Source of the DNA: Saprolegnia diclina VS20
Taxonomy: Eukaryota; Oomycota; Saprolegniomycetes; Saprolegniales; Saprolegniaceae
Direction of reading: 5' to 3'
Assembly (NCBI RefSeq): GCF_000281045.1
Contig: NW_008246078.1
Coordinates: 586,823-650,822, forward strand
Length of the DNA stretch: 64,000 bases
Under the pieces are notes generated by a model. The model was not told the DNA's origin. It was given only the letters and a program-made list of their open reading frames with translations, and ran no database searches. A program made the position numbers and the translations under genes. Shown here piece by piece: positions 53,930-63,672 of the stretch (the first letter of the stretch is position 1; every line of letters begins with the position of its first letter).

Positions 53930-54205
53930 TCATGCAGCATTTGTGCTGATGCTGCGCATGCTCTCAGAGCTCATGGTCAAGAGCTTGTGGTTCATCAACT
54001 CCATTTTTCTTGGATCCTAGCATTCAGATTCAGATTGGGGTACCAAAAAAGAGTATTGGACGTTTATCGGTGCGCGTGCGCTGATTAAACCTTTAAACCT
54101 CTTGCCCGGGTGGTCTCTCCCAGACGACACTTCCTTTGCCAGTATGCTGCACTGCGCTGTGGAGCTGGTCCTCACGTGATATATCTTCCCGAGCTTCGGT
54201 TGTCC
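53930..54205 (-). pseudogene. Decayed CFAP141 copy
   Basis: Plus-strand sequence here aligns along its length with the CFAP141 gene at 45400-45720: TACTTCATGCAGCA at the start, GGTCAAGAGC, then AACTCCATTTTTCTT..GATCCTAGCATTCAG at the intron 1 acceptor, CGGTGCGCGTGCGCTGATTA and GAGCTGGTCCTCACGTGA. The intron boundary and its ATTCAG repeat are kept, so it arose by DNA duplication, not from mRNA. Several stops and a deletion destroy the reading frame. Confidence 0.8.
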
Positions 54206-54299
54206 TATCCCATTATATTTAACGACCCAAAGCAGTCGTGTTCCATCACAAAATCCGAGCAAACTTCAATACTTCATTGCCAAATCAGCGATCGGTGCG

Positions 54300-54641
54300 A
54301 TGACCCGCGAGACTCTCCGATTTGTGTGTCTGGACAAGAAGATGTGTGTTGTCTTGTACAACGAGGACGTGAAGAATGATCCGGTGCTTTCTGGTCTTCG
54401 TGCCCATTTGGAAGCTGCTGGGCGCATGACCAAAGCTCATCGTTTCGTGGTTTTCAACGAGGAACAATCCGCCGGCAAGTCTACTGCAATGGAGCCGTAC
54501 GAAGTCGAGCCTTCCACCGAGTGTATCATGAGCGTCGAAGAGCTCTACCAGCACTCCGACCCAGCGACACGTGGCGTGATTTACAAGACAAAGCGGGAGG
54601 GTGGTAGATTTGACGTTTATTCGCGTTTCTCGTCACAGTAG
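54300..54641 (+). CDS. Small clustered protein, ubiquitin-like pattern (member 4)
   Basis: A 113-residue frame beginning MTRETLRFVCLDKKMCVVLY. Landmarks are LRAHLEAAGRMTKAHRFVVF, PYEVEPSTECIMSVEELYQH and DPATRGVIYKTKREGG, aligning with members 1 and 6. The charged extension after GVI is longer than in the short members. No other domain is visible. Confidence 0.72.
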   Translation: MTRETLRFVCLDKKMCVVLYNEDVKNDPVLSGLRAHLEAAGRMTKAHRFVVFNEEQSAGKSTAMEPYEVEPSTECIMSVEELYQHSDPATRGVIYKTKREGGRFDVYSRFSSQ

Positions 54642-54807
54642 TCCTGGCTATAAGCTCAATGCGAATCGAGGTGAGCAAAGTTTGATATGGATCATCTTTG
54701 TATTCGTTGGAGCCTATCGCCTTCTCTGCCAAACTGCCATTTCACAGCTTGTATCTTTGTATACGATGTATCCGACTTGAATAGGGAGGCGCAGCTCGCT
54801 GGGGATA

Positions 54808-55522
54808 TGCATACCGGTGTATATATATATATATGAACGTGTTTCGCGTTATCTTCATAATTACACAAAGACTTCGCATACGTAGAGACTAGCAATCTCC
54901 TTCTTCTTCATTCGCTCGCCGGTCCGTGGCTGCGCAGGCGGCGGCGCGGGGGCTCGTCTGGCTCTTCTGTCGTCGCCCTACGACGCTTGTGGCCGCGGGT
55001 GAGGCCCGTGACGACACGGTCGGTCAAATCTTTCCAGGCGTCGCGGTCGGCGGCGTGTTGCAGCCCGACGACACAGCAGAACCGCTCGACCAGCTCATCA
55101 CACCCGAAGAACTTCACGCCGCCATCAAGACGCTCCACAACAACCGTGCCTGCGGCCCCGACAACATGCCGGCCGAAATCCTCAAGGCCGTTGCCGACCT
55201 CGTCGCCATGCCGCTCGCCCAACTGCTCAACGAAGGTCTCACCACAGGACGGCCCATCCAGCTCGGCGAAGGGACGCTGATCTGCCTGCCCAAGCCCAAC
55301 AAGCCGCAAGGCGTGTGCTCGAGCCTCNNNNNNNNNNNNNNNNNNNNNNNNNNNNNNNNNNNNNNNNNNNNNNNNNNNNNNNNNNNNNNNNNNNNNNNNN
55401 NNNNNNNNNNNNNNNNNNNNNNNNNNNAAGAAACGGGGCGCCTCGGATGGGGCAAAGAAGCGGTCCGCAGCCACGTTGGCCGGGACGTCTCGACCCAGTC
55501 GCAGCACTGCATACCGGTGTAT
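54808..55522 (-). mobile_element. LINE fragment, copy 2, flanked by 15-bp target-site duplications
   Basis: TGCATACCGGTGTAT occurs at 54808-54822 and 55508-55522, an exact 15-bp direct repeat bounding the insert. As in copy 1, the (AT)n-tailed 3' end with coding ending RRLRSHGPASE runs on the minus strand (54823-55054), while 55055-55327 encodes reverse transcriptase on plus (ITPEELHAAIKTLHNNRACG). This copy keeps the frame across GEGTLICLPKPNKPQGVCSS where copy 1 has lost 8 bases. A 100-N gap (55328-55427) interrupts it. Right of the gap the minus strand reads RLGRDVPANVAADRFFAPSE. Confidence 0.8.
55328..55427. other. Assembly gap (100 N)
   Basis: Exactly 100 unknown bases inside LINE copy 2. 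The round number marks a gap of unspecified true size, so the element and cluster spacing here are uncertain. Confidence 0.99.
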
Positions 55523-55760
55523 TGGAATATTTGGCCAATGAGTCAAGCCCTTCACTCTTCGATCCAAATGCGCCCGACTTGCTTGTGCCTATTCGCAACA
55601 ACACTGTGCATCCAACACATCAAACTAGCTTGACGCCTAGTTCTTATCTATCACACATTGCGCTTCCTATACAAATTCCAGGGGGTTGGTGCCGTTGTCA
55701 ATTTATGTCAAAGGAACTTTCTGTTGCCGTTAAACTTGAAATCACACGCATCAGTTCAAA

Positions 55761-56024
55761 ATGGGCAGTACGTACCTTTTCAAGATTGAAGGGCGTCGTG
55801 GTGTGTACTGCAACGTTGCTGTGGCGCTTGCATCCCGCCCGAGCCCGACATTAGCTACTGCGCGCGATTTCCTCGCCTCTTTGGGCTACATGAACGACAC
55901 ACGCAGTTTCCACATTGTCGATATCCGCGGCAAGTGGACGACCAAGTACGCAGTTGAGCGTAGCGACGAAGACAAACTGCAACTGCACCGCGTGCAGGAC
56001 CAGCACGGTGTCATTCACTTGTAG
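55761..56024 (+). CDS. Small clustered protein, ubiquitin-like pattern (member 5)
   Basis: An 87-residue frame from MGSTYLFKIEGRRGVYCNVA. Landmarks are LATARDFLASLGYMNDTRSF, TKYAVERSDEDKLQLHRVQD and the end HGVIHL, closest to member 2. The start is unambiguous and aligns with other members. Lies just right of LINE copy 2, which may separate it from its older neighbours. Confidence 0.72.
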   Translation: MGSTYLFKIEGRRGVYCNVAVALASRPSPTLATARDFLASLGYMNDTRSFHIVDIRGKWTTKYAVERSDEDKLQLHRVQDQHGVIHL

Positions 56025-56612
56025 AGCCTCCGTTGGTCGTGAGGCCTTGTGCCTATTATAACGGACAGTAATGACAAAAGATGTGGAAGGTTCCTGTGTT
56101 CTAGTGTGATGGACTGGCTGCTGCTTTCACTCTGGAACCAAGTCTAGATCGACATCTGTGCAAACATTTTCGTCGTGTACGATAGCAACAGTACAATCCA
56201 TACCATAGTACAGCAAAACCACCCTGTTCTTTGCGCCTGTACGTCGTTGCCCGACCGTGTGAGCGACGTACCCAAAAAACTTAAAGAAAATCCGGATCCG
56301 GGTAATGATGTTGGTGAACCTTTCGCCGCGTATGCGCCGGTATATCTCACAGCAGTGTCCAAGCACCGCCATCAAGAAACAAACAACGGCAACAATGCAT
56401 CTTCATTGAAGGTGCCCAGAGGTACCCGTTTGGAGCTGCCTCGTGCTCGCGTTCTTTTGCAATGGGCTCCGAACAGCATTGACTGTGTCTCTCAAACCAT
56501 GGGACCCGTCGGTGGTGTTGGACAATACGCTACGCTAACGTCAAAGAACAACTCCAACGGGCATTCCTTGCACCGTTCTCGACGCCGTTCACAGTGCATT
56601 TTACTTGTCCCA
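56025..56612. other. Intergenic inside the cluster
   Basis: About 590 bp. The frame of member 6 is open upstream from 56175, but that part lacks family similarity. The last 80 bp match the flank before member 3. Confidence 0.5.
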
Positions 56613-56945
56613 ATGGGCAGCTCGCCAACCATCTTTTTGCACATTAACGGCAAGCGCCTTGCGATTGCTCTCAAGTACGAGCCCACCACACTGGCGGACC
56701 TTCGCGACTACTTGAAAAAGGAAGGCCACATGACAGACAACGACCGCTTTATCCTCTTCCGCTACAAGAGCAAATTGCCGGTGACGGACAAGCACGTGCC
56801 GTACGAAGTCGAGCCTGAGTGCGAGCGCTCGATCCCTACGAGCGCATTGTACGAGTTTGGTGATCCCTACGCCGGTGTCATTCGTCCGCGCTCCAAGAAG
56901 GTCGTTCGAGACATGCAGATTGCGCCGGCTCCGTGCAAGGCCTAA
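56613..56945 (+). CDS. Small clustered protein, ubiquitin-like pattern (member 6)
   Basis: A 110-residue protein from MGSSPTIFLHINGKRLAIAL. It is the cleanest example of the family: strand PTIFLHING, strand KRLAIALKY, helix TTLADLRDYLKKEGHM, strand DRFILFRYK, then PYEVEPECERSIPTSALYEF, GDPYAGVI and a basic tail (RPRSKKVV). This strand-strand-helix-strand order is that of beta-grasp/ubiquitin-like folds, but no C-terminal GG is present. The fold is inferred from pattern alone. Confidence 0.75.
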   Translation: MGSSPTIFLHINGKRLAIALKYEPTTLADLRDYLKKEGHMTDNDRFILFRYKSKLPVTDKHVPYEVEPECERSIPTSALYEFGDPYAGVIRPRSKKVVRDMQIAPAPCKA

Positions 56946-57311
56946 GCTCGGAGCGTACAGTAAAGCACGCGAGCCGTAATGAGTCACAACATATTGTGGA
57001 CGGAACTTGTTAGGATTTTGTTGCGCAAGATGTCTGCTGCTACTAGGTCATTGCTTAGTGAGGGAGCGTTTCAAACTTTATTGGCGATTGGCTGGAGGTC
57101 AGCGTGTAAGGAGAGAGCCATGGCATCGTGGGACTACTAGCATCGTGGTGGCAAGGACTCCTTCTGGAAAACATCCCGAGCTTGGATCTGGCGATGCACA
57201 TCGACCGTTGACGCGCCACCCTTTCCCACGGCTAGACAAGTTGGACAATCGTAGGGCCGAGAAGCGCAACTGTAAGAACTCAACGTCTGTCATTTGCCCA
57301 TTTAGCTTGCG
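56946..57311. other. Intergenic inside the cluster
   Basis: About 370 bp with no gene-like frame; promoter of member 7. Confidence 0.5.
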
Positions 57312-57542
57312 ATGGCAACCCGCTACTACTTTGAGATTGGCCCCCAAAACGTTGTCGTGACCTTTTCTGGGACGCCGACGGTCGCGGATGCCCGAGAGCT
57401 GCTGCAGCCCAAGGGTTACATTACTAAGGCGACGCCGTTCTATCGCCCTCATGGTGAACACTCGTACGAGGTCGACCGCAAGAGCGAAGCCGTCATGCCC
57501 CTCACCGAATTGAAGCGTGCGGATGGAACCATTGGCATATGA
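57312..57542 (+). CDS. Small clustered protein, ubiquitin-like pattern (member 7)
   Basis: A 76-residue protein from MATRYYFEIGPQNVVVTFSG, the shortest member. Landmarks are TVADARELLQPKGYITKA, SYEVDRKSEAVMPLTELK and the end DGTIGI. The length of 76 equals that of ubiquitin, but sequence identity is not apparent and the terminal GG is missing. It closes the cluster, next to a minus-strand ubiquitin-like gene. Confidence 0.72.
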   Translation: MATRYYFEIGPQNVVVTFSGTPTVADARELLQPKGYITKATPFYRPHGEHSYEVDRKSEAVMPLTELKRADGTIGI

Positions 57543-57730
57543 CAGTCACCAGCCAACGCCTGACAGCACCGCGCGCTGGTTCAATCGTATCGTCTGGGAT
57601 GTAAGGTGTGATTATCCATTCATCGATATGTTCGAGTATTGTTGCCCCTACACAGCGATTGCATAGCATTGAAGGATCCTTGTCGACGGGCGGGAAGATA
57701 TTACGATAGAATAGAACGTGTCATTTTTCG

Positions 57731-58148
57731 CTATTTACGAGACTGCTTGACGCGAAGCCGTACGTGGTCTAATGCCTCGAGGTCCGGGTAGTCGGTGATC
57801 GTATACGGGTCGATCAGCGTCGTGTCACGGTGCAAGAGTTTCTACTCGCCGCCCAATAAGACACCAAATACGATCTTAGAGCGCACCAGCGACTCCATAG
57901 GCAAGTCAAACTCCATCGAGAGGTAGCTCTTGAGCACAGCAATGGTTTGTCCCTTCTTAAACTAGCGACACCATTTTTGTGGGAAGGAATTCGAGAGAGA
58001 ATGGTACCTTTTCCTGGACTTCCGAGCCGTCGGGCAGCTCAAAGACAATGTCAATGTCCTCCTCCTGGAGCCGGCGCGCATCGTCGACCTTGGATTCTTC
58101 GTCGGGCACGTCTCGGGTCGTCGGGATCGCAAGCTGGAGCTTCTCCAT
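57731..58148 (-). CDS. Ubiquitin-like domain protein
   Basis: Three exons give about 107 residues. The start MEKLQLAIPTTRDVPDEESK is followed by an acidic stretch, then a ubiquitin-like domain: IDIVFELPDGSEVQEKFKKG, QTIAVLKSYLSMEFDLP (helix), LLHRDTTLIDPYTITDYPDL (the region equal to ubiquitin's GKQLEDGRTLSDYN) and HVRLRVK. Introns are GTACCA..GCTAG after VQEK and a 45-bp GTGCGC..GAGTAG after MESL; a 30-bp alternative donor was rejected as too short. There is no terminal GG, so conjugation is unlikely; the domain resembles stand-alone or IQUB-type ubiquitin-like domains. A binding role is inferred. Confidence 0.7.
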
Positions 58149-58894
58149 CCGTGGTGGTTTTGCAAAAATCGGTTGCACACCGCAATTTACTGTTGAAAAT
58201 CACGCTATTTTCGTAGTTTGGCCAAGGACACTGTTTGCTCCAGTGCGTTTCGTTTGCAGGTACTCGGATCCCGTATATAATGGGTTCGTCACACGAGCTT
58301 TGTCGGTGCGACCAGATTGCTCGACGCGCGCCCGTGTCTCTATTGCGAGACCCGTGACGATGCAACCACAACGCAAGACCAGCTGCAGCGGGTGTTTACG
58401 TGTCTTCCGCCTTGACCAAGCAGACTCGCAGCCTTCCCGGCTTTTGCGACGCACGCAAACAACATGGTTGCACGAAGCATTACGACCGCCCATACTGTTT
58501 CAATGTCTCAAGTTCCAACGTCGATAGCAGGCTTTCATGCTTCCTCTCGTGCGTAGAGCCTTTCTCGACGTACTAGGCGCTTGTAAATGGATTCGTCGTG
58601 GTGGCTTTCGACCTTTGTTCGGCTCTTTTACCAGCTCTCGAGCGTGGCGTACTGGAGGCTGTGCATCCGAGGTTACTAAATATCATCGTATCAATTTGAA
58701 ACAGCCAATCAGATGTCTCTATTATGCAGATTATGCAATGCATTTAAATTCGTAAACTTGATACACTGATATGATCGGCTGTGGTCTGCACTCTCGCACG
58801 CCCTCGTTGGTTGGGAGGGTGCTTTGATCGTACGGACGCAAAAGCAACTTTTCTCATTTTCAATTCGTCGCCTTCGAGCAACCAAACAAGCTGC
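58149..58894. other. Divergent intergenic, no gene seen
   Basis: About 750 bp between the ubiquitin-like gene and the SANT-like gene, read away from each other. No repeat or RNA gene recognised. Confidence 0.5.
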
Positions 58895-59815
58895 ATGTCG
58901 ACTCTCGTCACGCCGAAAAACGAGTGGACGATCGCCATGGTTGGCCTCTCAACGTTGTACATTTTGGGCCTCAGACAACGTTTCGCCTTAGGTCGATAAG
59001 CTCATGAAGATCGTACGAGGCGAGAAGACGTGGGAAGAGGTCGCAGCTGCATTCTGGCCGCACAATGGTCCCTCTTGTCGCCAGCGGTTCTACAGCACGC
59101 TGGCCAAAGTCCATGGTCGGTGGAGCGACCTCGAGATGCGTTGGCTGTTGTTTGCCATGTTTCTGACACGAACGCGTCGCCAACCATGGCTTTTGATATC
59201 GGACATTGTCAATACCCGCTGGTGCGCAATGAATGCTATACTCGGGCGTGACGGTGCTTATGGTCTTGTTGTTACCGCCAATGCATCTATAAATGGCGCC
59301 AACTCTATGCGAAAGGCTTGGCAACGTTTGCGTGGGGGCCGCCGGCGGATTCGACAACCGAGCAACAAGAAGCCATCACGAGAGCAAGAATGACGACGAC
59401 GGACGATCTCGAGATGCGCCGTGGGCTCGCGGCGCAGCTGACGGGGCTAAACATTCACACGGCGCACGAGTGGTCGATGACGTTCACGGACGAAGGCAAC
59501 GACCCATTGTGGCGCGAAATCATGGCGCTCGACACGATCGAGGCGGACGATTTGCAGTCGGCGTCGACTCCTCATCTCTCGATGAGCGCCATCACGATCC
59601 ACGAGCCTTCCTCGGCCGAGACCACACGCTCAGTGCCAAGCGTTGCCCCCGGCGTCGCTTCGCCGCGCATGGCCGTCCCGAGCTCGGGCGACTTTTCGCA
59701 CTGGTTCCACCGCGAGATTATTCTGCGTATGCAGTCCCGGGGGCCGTCGACGCTGAATGAGCAGCATGGTCAAGACAACAACTCGACACAAACCGGTTTG
59801 CTACACGCACACTAA
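58895..59815 (+). CDS. Myb/SANT-like DNA-binding protein
   Basis: Exon 1 encodes MSTLVTPKNEWTIAM, a 52-bp intron follows (58940-58991), then VDKLMKIVRGEKTWEEVAAA and CRQRFYSTL. W..x..L..IV....TW..VA..F....CRQRF is the Myb/SANT helix pattern with its spaced tryptophans. A second, weaker repeat follows (GRWSDLEMRWLLFAMFLTRT). The frame then changes, probably through an intron of about 56 bp ending near 59310, into a frame with LATFAWGPPADSTTEQQ, an acidic Ser/Thr-rich region and a stop at 59813. The later part has no recognised domain and may be an activation region. A transcription factor is the likely role. Confidence 0.62.
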
Positions 59816-59926
59816 TTTGTGAGCGATTTACCTCTATACATCTATACATAAACCTCCAACATATGATCCTCCGTATACCATTATATTATCCGGCAGCGTC
59901 AAATTGCGAGTGCAGTCTTTGCAGCA

Positions 59927-61884
59927 ATGTTGCGCACGGCCAGTCGACTCGCGCGCCGCCGAACGTCATGGCAGCCGACGCGCCTCGTGTCGAGCGAGAG
60001 CTTGAGCTTCCCGCGCACCAAGCTATCGTACCTCAGCAGTAGGCTCAAGCGCCCGGAAGCTGCCTTTGAGCCGTTCATTGCTACGCTCGAGGACAACTGG
60101 TACACGAGCGAGGCCGACGTCTTGGCGCTCACGTCCGCCGACGCGGCGACACTCCACATTCCGCTGCGCATTCTGCAGCTGCTTCAGGAAGGCGCACCGG
60201 TCGCGGCGCCAGTCGTACATGACACGTTTGAGCCCGAGCCCGTGGCGGCGCCCGAACCGACACCCGCCGCCGCCACGCTGCCGGTCGTCGACTTGAGCGC
60301 GGTTTTGACGCCACCAACGCGCGCCAAGTACGAGTCCATCCGCATTGGCAAGAAGAAGCAAGACACGTACGGCCTGACGGTGGCCGAGACGCCCGAGGCG
60401 CTCCAGCTCGAGCTCAATCGCTTCTTGGCGTACATGACGACGCCGTCGCTGGGGCAAATGGAGCCGCCCATTCGCATGGTATTACCTTTGAATCTGAATT
60501 GTCTTGAATGATCTGGTGTTCTAGAGCACGGCGGAGCCGTACATTCGATTGGTTCGGCTTGCGCTCGGGTATGCACGCGACCACACCGAGATGCAAGGAG
60601 TACGAGTCTCAAACCTGGTCTCGCAATGCCACAGTTAATGATGTTTACGTAGCCCTTGACGCTGCAAACGCTGATCCCGTCGGCCGAAGCGAAGTCAGCC
60701 GAGGTCATCTTTCAGTACATTCAGTGGCTCCGCCTCGAGCGCAAGGCCGCGCCCAACTACTGCGCCAACATGCTTCGAGCGCTCCTAAAGCTCGCCAAGT
60801 ACCTCTACGGTCGCGGCAGTAAGCTCGATCCGACGTACGGCGACAAGGCCTTTGACGATATTCCCGTGATTCGCGAGCTGCGCAAGATGCACAAGACCAC
60901 GTCGTTGCAGTCGGGCCAGTCGCATCGCGCGGTCGATGAAGAAAAGGTGCGTCGACCACATCCCACTTTACGGAAAATAGGACGAATTCGACTAGAAATG
61001 GCTCGCGTGGCCCGACTTTTTGGGTGTTGTCGAGGCGCTCAAGCTCGAATGCAAGGAGACCACCGAGAACGACAAGCCGCGCACCAAGTCGGTTTATATG
61101 ATTTTATGACATTATTGCTGTCACAAAGACGATTTTGACGCGTGGTGTAGGTATGCGATTGCACAGAGCTATCAAAAGTGCGTCATGCTGGGCATTTTCT
61201 CGGGCATTCCGGACCGTCAGCGCACGCTGCGCGAGATTGAGATTGGCCGAACGCTGCATCAAAATGCGACCGGGCAGTGGATCATCACGCATGGCCCGGA
61301 CGACTACAAGACGGGCAAAGCGTATGGCGAGCGTCCGCCGCTGGTATGGTGCTTCTTGTATATTTTTGTCCATACGGGCGATTTCATGGAATATGTCGTA
61401 GGTCATTCCCGACCATATTGTGCCCTATTTGAACGAGTTTTTGACCACGTGGCGCAAGGAGCTGAATCCCGTGGATAGCCACAACTTTTTGTTTTGCAAC
61501 ACCAAGGGCGAACAAGCGACGGCCGACTTTATCTACCGCACGTTTACACGCGCCATTTACCGTGTACGACATTTTGTTTTGCGTGATTCGGTATGGATTT
61601 GTGACACGTTAGCACACGGGCAAGAAGACCAACCCGCACTTGCTCCGCGACAGCATCGTGACCTACTTGCGCGGCCAGAGCTCGGCGACCGAGAAGGACC
61701 TGGAAGCCCTCGCCATCTACATGGGCCATAGGTATTTATCATGGGATTTGTGGTGGTATTTTACGTCTATTTTCCTAGTTTGCACATGCAAAAGAGCTCG
61801 TACGATCGTCGCACCAAGTCGCAAAAGGTCGCGCCCGCGATCGAGCTCATTCAGTCCATCAAGCCGGCCATTTTGAAAAAATAA
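59927..61884 (+). CDS. Tyrosine recombinase with mitochondrial-type N-terminus
   Basis: About seven exons with introns of about 46-60 bp (for example 60479-60524 and 60600-60652) give about 540 residues. The N-terminus MLRTASRLARRRTSWQPTRL is Arg-rich and free of acidic residues, a typical mitochondrial presequence. The middle holds a SAM-like N-terminal binding domain (FQYIQWLRLERKAAPNYCAN). The catalytic domain shows Arg I in GIPDRQRTLREIEIG, the strand lysine in DDYKTGKAYGERPPL, HLLR in NPHLLRDSIVTYL, the GHS motif in IYMGHSLHM and the tyrosine in SSYDRRTK, so all core residues appear present. The junction near 61092-61150 is not clean. The enzyme should cut and rejoin DNA through a 3'-phosphotyrosine. 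A role in mitochondrial DNA is inferred from the N-terminus; a captured mobile-element recombinase is the alternative. Confidence 0.78.
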
Positions 61885-62741
61885 AGAGCAAAAATGACAT
61901 GGATTCACCTTGTGCATGCTCGTGTCGACGTCTTGTGGGCGCCCACAAGGAATATTTCAAAGATATTTCGTCTTTGTTGGTTGTCGTTGAAGCGTGTGAA
62001 TGGCTCGCGGTATCCTGAATAGCAAAGCTTGCTTGCGTGTCGTGCAATTGCGATCTGAGATGCGACGAACCGAATTGGTTGGGAATTGGATTCCGAGCGG
62101 AATGGAATTTTTAACAAAATTTACGGACTCAATCGTGGCGACTGTCGAACTCTAATAGCCTCGATGATAGCAGCAGACTACAACTAGTCTAGTCTTAGGC
62201 TACCACGAAATGGCGCTTATTGGTTGACCCAATTTCGCATAGAGATGGTCCTATCAAACGGCCGGTGTACTGGAGAATCAATCTGGGCCACCTTCATCAA
62301 GACACAAATGACATGCGTTTCGTCGCTCGACGAGCCATCTCAGCTCGCTCTTCCTCTCGCTGGCTACCAGAATTAAATAATTAGTCGGCAAGGAGCCAAT
62401 GTAGTGATGTCAACGCCCCTTATACAATCCAGCAAGTTGGCGTCTTTTGAAATTGCTTTTTGCATTTTATTATCAACCCATCCAACGGTCAACTACAGTG
62501 TAGACGACGGCCATGCTTGATACCATCGGTATACAAACGCCAAGGCATTTGCACCGGCCCTCGCATCGACCGCACCGCGTCACCCGACGACGGCCAAGAT
62601 GACCGTATCCGAGTAGCCATCTTAAGCTGGCGCGCGTTTGATTGGCCAAAACTGAGCGCGTCCTCGCATTTGATTGGCGGAATGAACCACGCTGGGTTTT
62701 TCAAGCTGGTTGCCATTTCCCTACTGCCCCGACCGAGCCCA
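61885..62741. other. Intergenic, no gene seen
   Basis: About 860 bp. The frame of the next gene is open upstream from 62460 but loses protein-like pattern there. No repeat recognised. Confidence 0.5.
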
Positions 62742-63074
62742 ATGATCTCGATCCGCCCGACCGCCATCGCCCACATCTCGCAGCTGCTCGCGACCGCCAT
62801 GGACGACGCCGAGACCGCGCTGCATGGCTCCATGGACCCGCTCCGCGACATGGCGCTCTTCCGCCACCGCCTGCATGCCATCAACTCGTACATGATGGAC
62901 GCGGTCAAGGCCGCCAAGAACCGCCCGTCGGACGAGGCCAACATGTACATGACAATCGAGTTCCTCCACGAGATGCAGACCAAGCTCGCGCAGGCCGAAG
63001 CCATCGAGCACCAGTTCACGCAGCTCGTCGAGACGCGGCCACACACCGCGCTCCTTAGCGCCCTCGCGACGTAA
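62742..63074 (+). CDS. Small helical hypothetical protein
   Basis: From MISIRPTAIAHISQLLATAM the frame runs 110 residues of nearly continuous amphipathic helix (DAETALHGSMDPLRDMALFR, HAINSYMMDAVKAAKN, FLHEMQTKLAQAEAIEHQFT). GC-rich third positions support coding. There is no cysteine motif, signal peptide or membrane helix. I do not recognise the family; a four-helix bundle or small complex subunit is possible. An earlier ATG (MNHAGFFKLV, 62682) is an alternative start. Confidence 0.55.
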   Translation: MISIRPTAIAHISQLLATAMDDAETALHGSMDPLRDMALFRHRLHAINSYMMDAVKAAKNRPSDEANMYMTIEFLHEMQTKLAQAEAIEHQFTQLVETRPHTALLSALAT

Positions 63075-63184
63075 ACGCTACCCGACCTGCCTGTCTTAAC
63101 TTAGCGTCGCGTCTGCCTGCATGTCTTGCTATGAAGGACTGAATATACCATTCGACCTTGATGATGATGATCCTACGTATGCAT

Positions 63185-63494
63185 TGCTGGGTCTTGCACC
63201 GCGATCTCCAGTCGCTGACGCCGCCTCAGTCGCTGGCGTCTCTCAAGGACCTTGACAAACTGCGTAGCTTTGCCGCCGACCGCGACGCCTGAAAGGACTT
63301 ACTGTTGTCCAGTGCCTCTCCCACGGCCACACGCGTCGTAGGGCGACAACAGAAGAGCCCCTGCGGCGCCGCCTGCGCAACCACGGCCCGGCGAGCGCAT
63401 GAAGAAGGAGGAGATTGCTAGTTGCTACGTCTGCAAAGTCTACTAACAACAAAGATAACGCGAAAGACGACCATGTATATGTATACTGCTGGGT
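63185..63494 (+). mobile_element. LINE 3' end, copy 3, not inverted
   Basis: An 8-bp repeat TGCTGGGT (63185-63192 and 63487-63494) brackets a segment whose plus strand contains AADRDA-coding sequence at 63272, then the same 3' end as copies 1 and 2 (ACAGAAGAGCC, GCGCATGAAGAAGGAGGAG, GATAACGCGAAA) and a TATATGTATA tail. Upstream of 63272 it continues colinearly with LKDLDKLRSF instead of the inverted reverse transcriptase. A stop replaces the Trp in DAW, so it is dead. Confidence 0.7.
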
Positions 63495-63672
63495 AAGGAA
63501 GCTCGTGCGGGGCGATCGCTATGCGACTCACTGGGCGATACGAAACCAAGGTCCATCATTGAATACTGATAAGTAAAATACGTTAAACGATTAAGATTAC
63601 AACCACCCGTCAAGGAACACGAGAGCTCTAGGAGCACGCAGGACAGCGTCGTGTGGTCGCTGGTCACTCGCG

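Noticed and set aside
54908-55567. Minus-strand frame across the N gap as one protein
   Set aside because: Contains 34 unknown residues and the antisense of reverse transcriptase; only its ends look like true coding.
51981-57542. Cluster proteins as Crinkler-type effector N-termini
   Set aside because: No LFLAK or HVLVVVP motif and no C-terminal effector domain; the strand order is only loosely similar.
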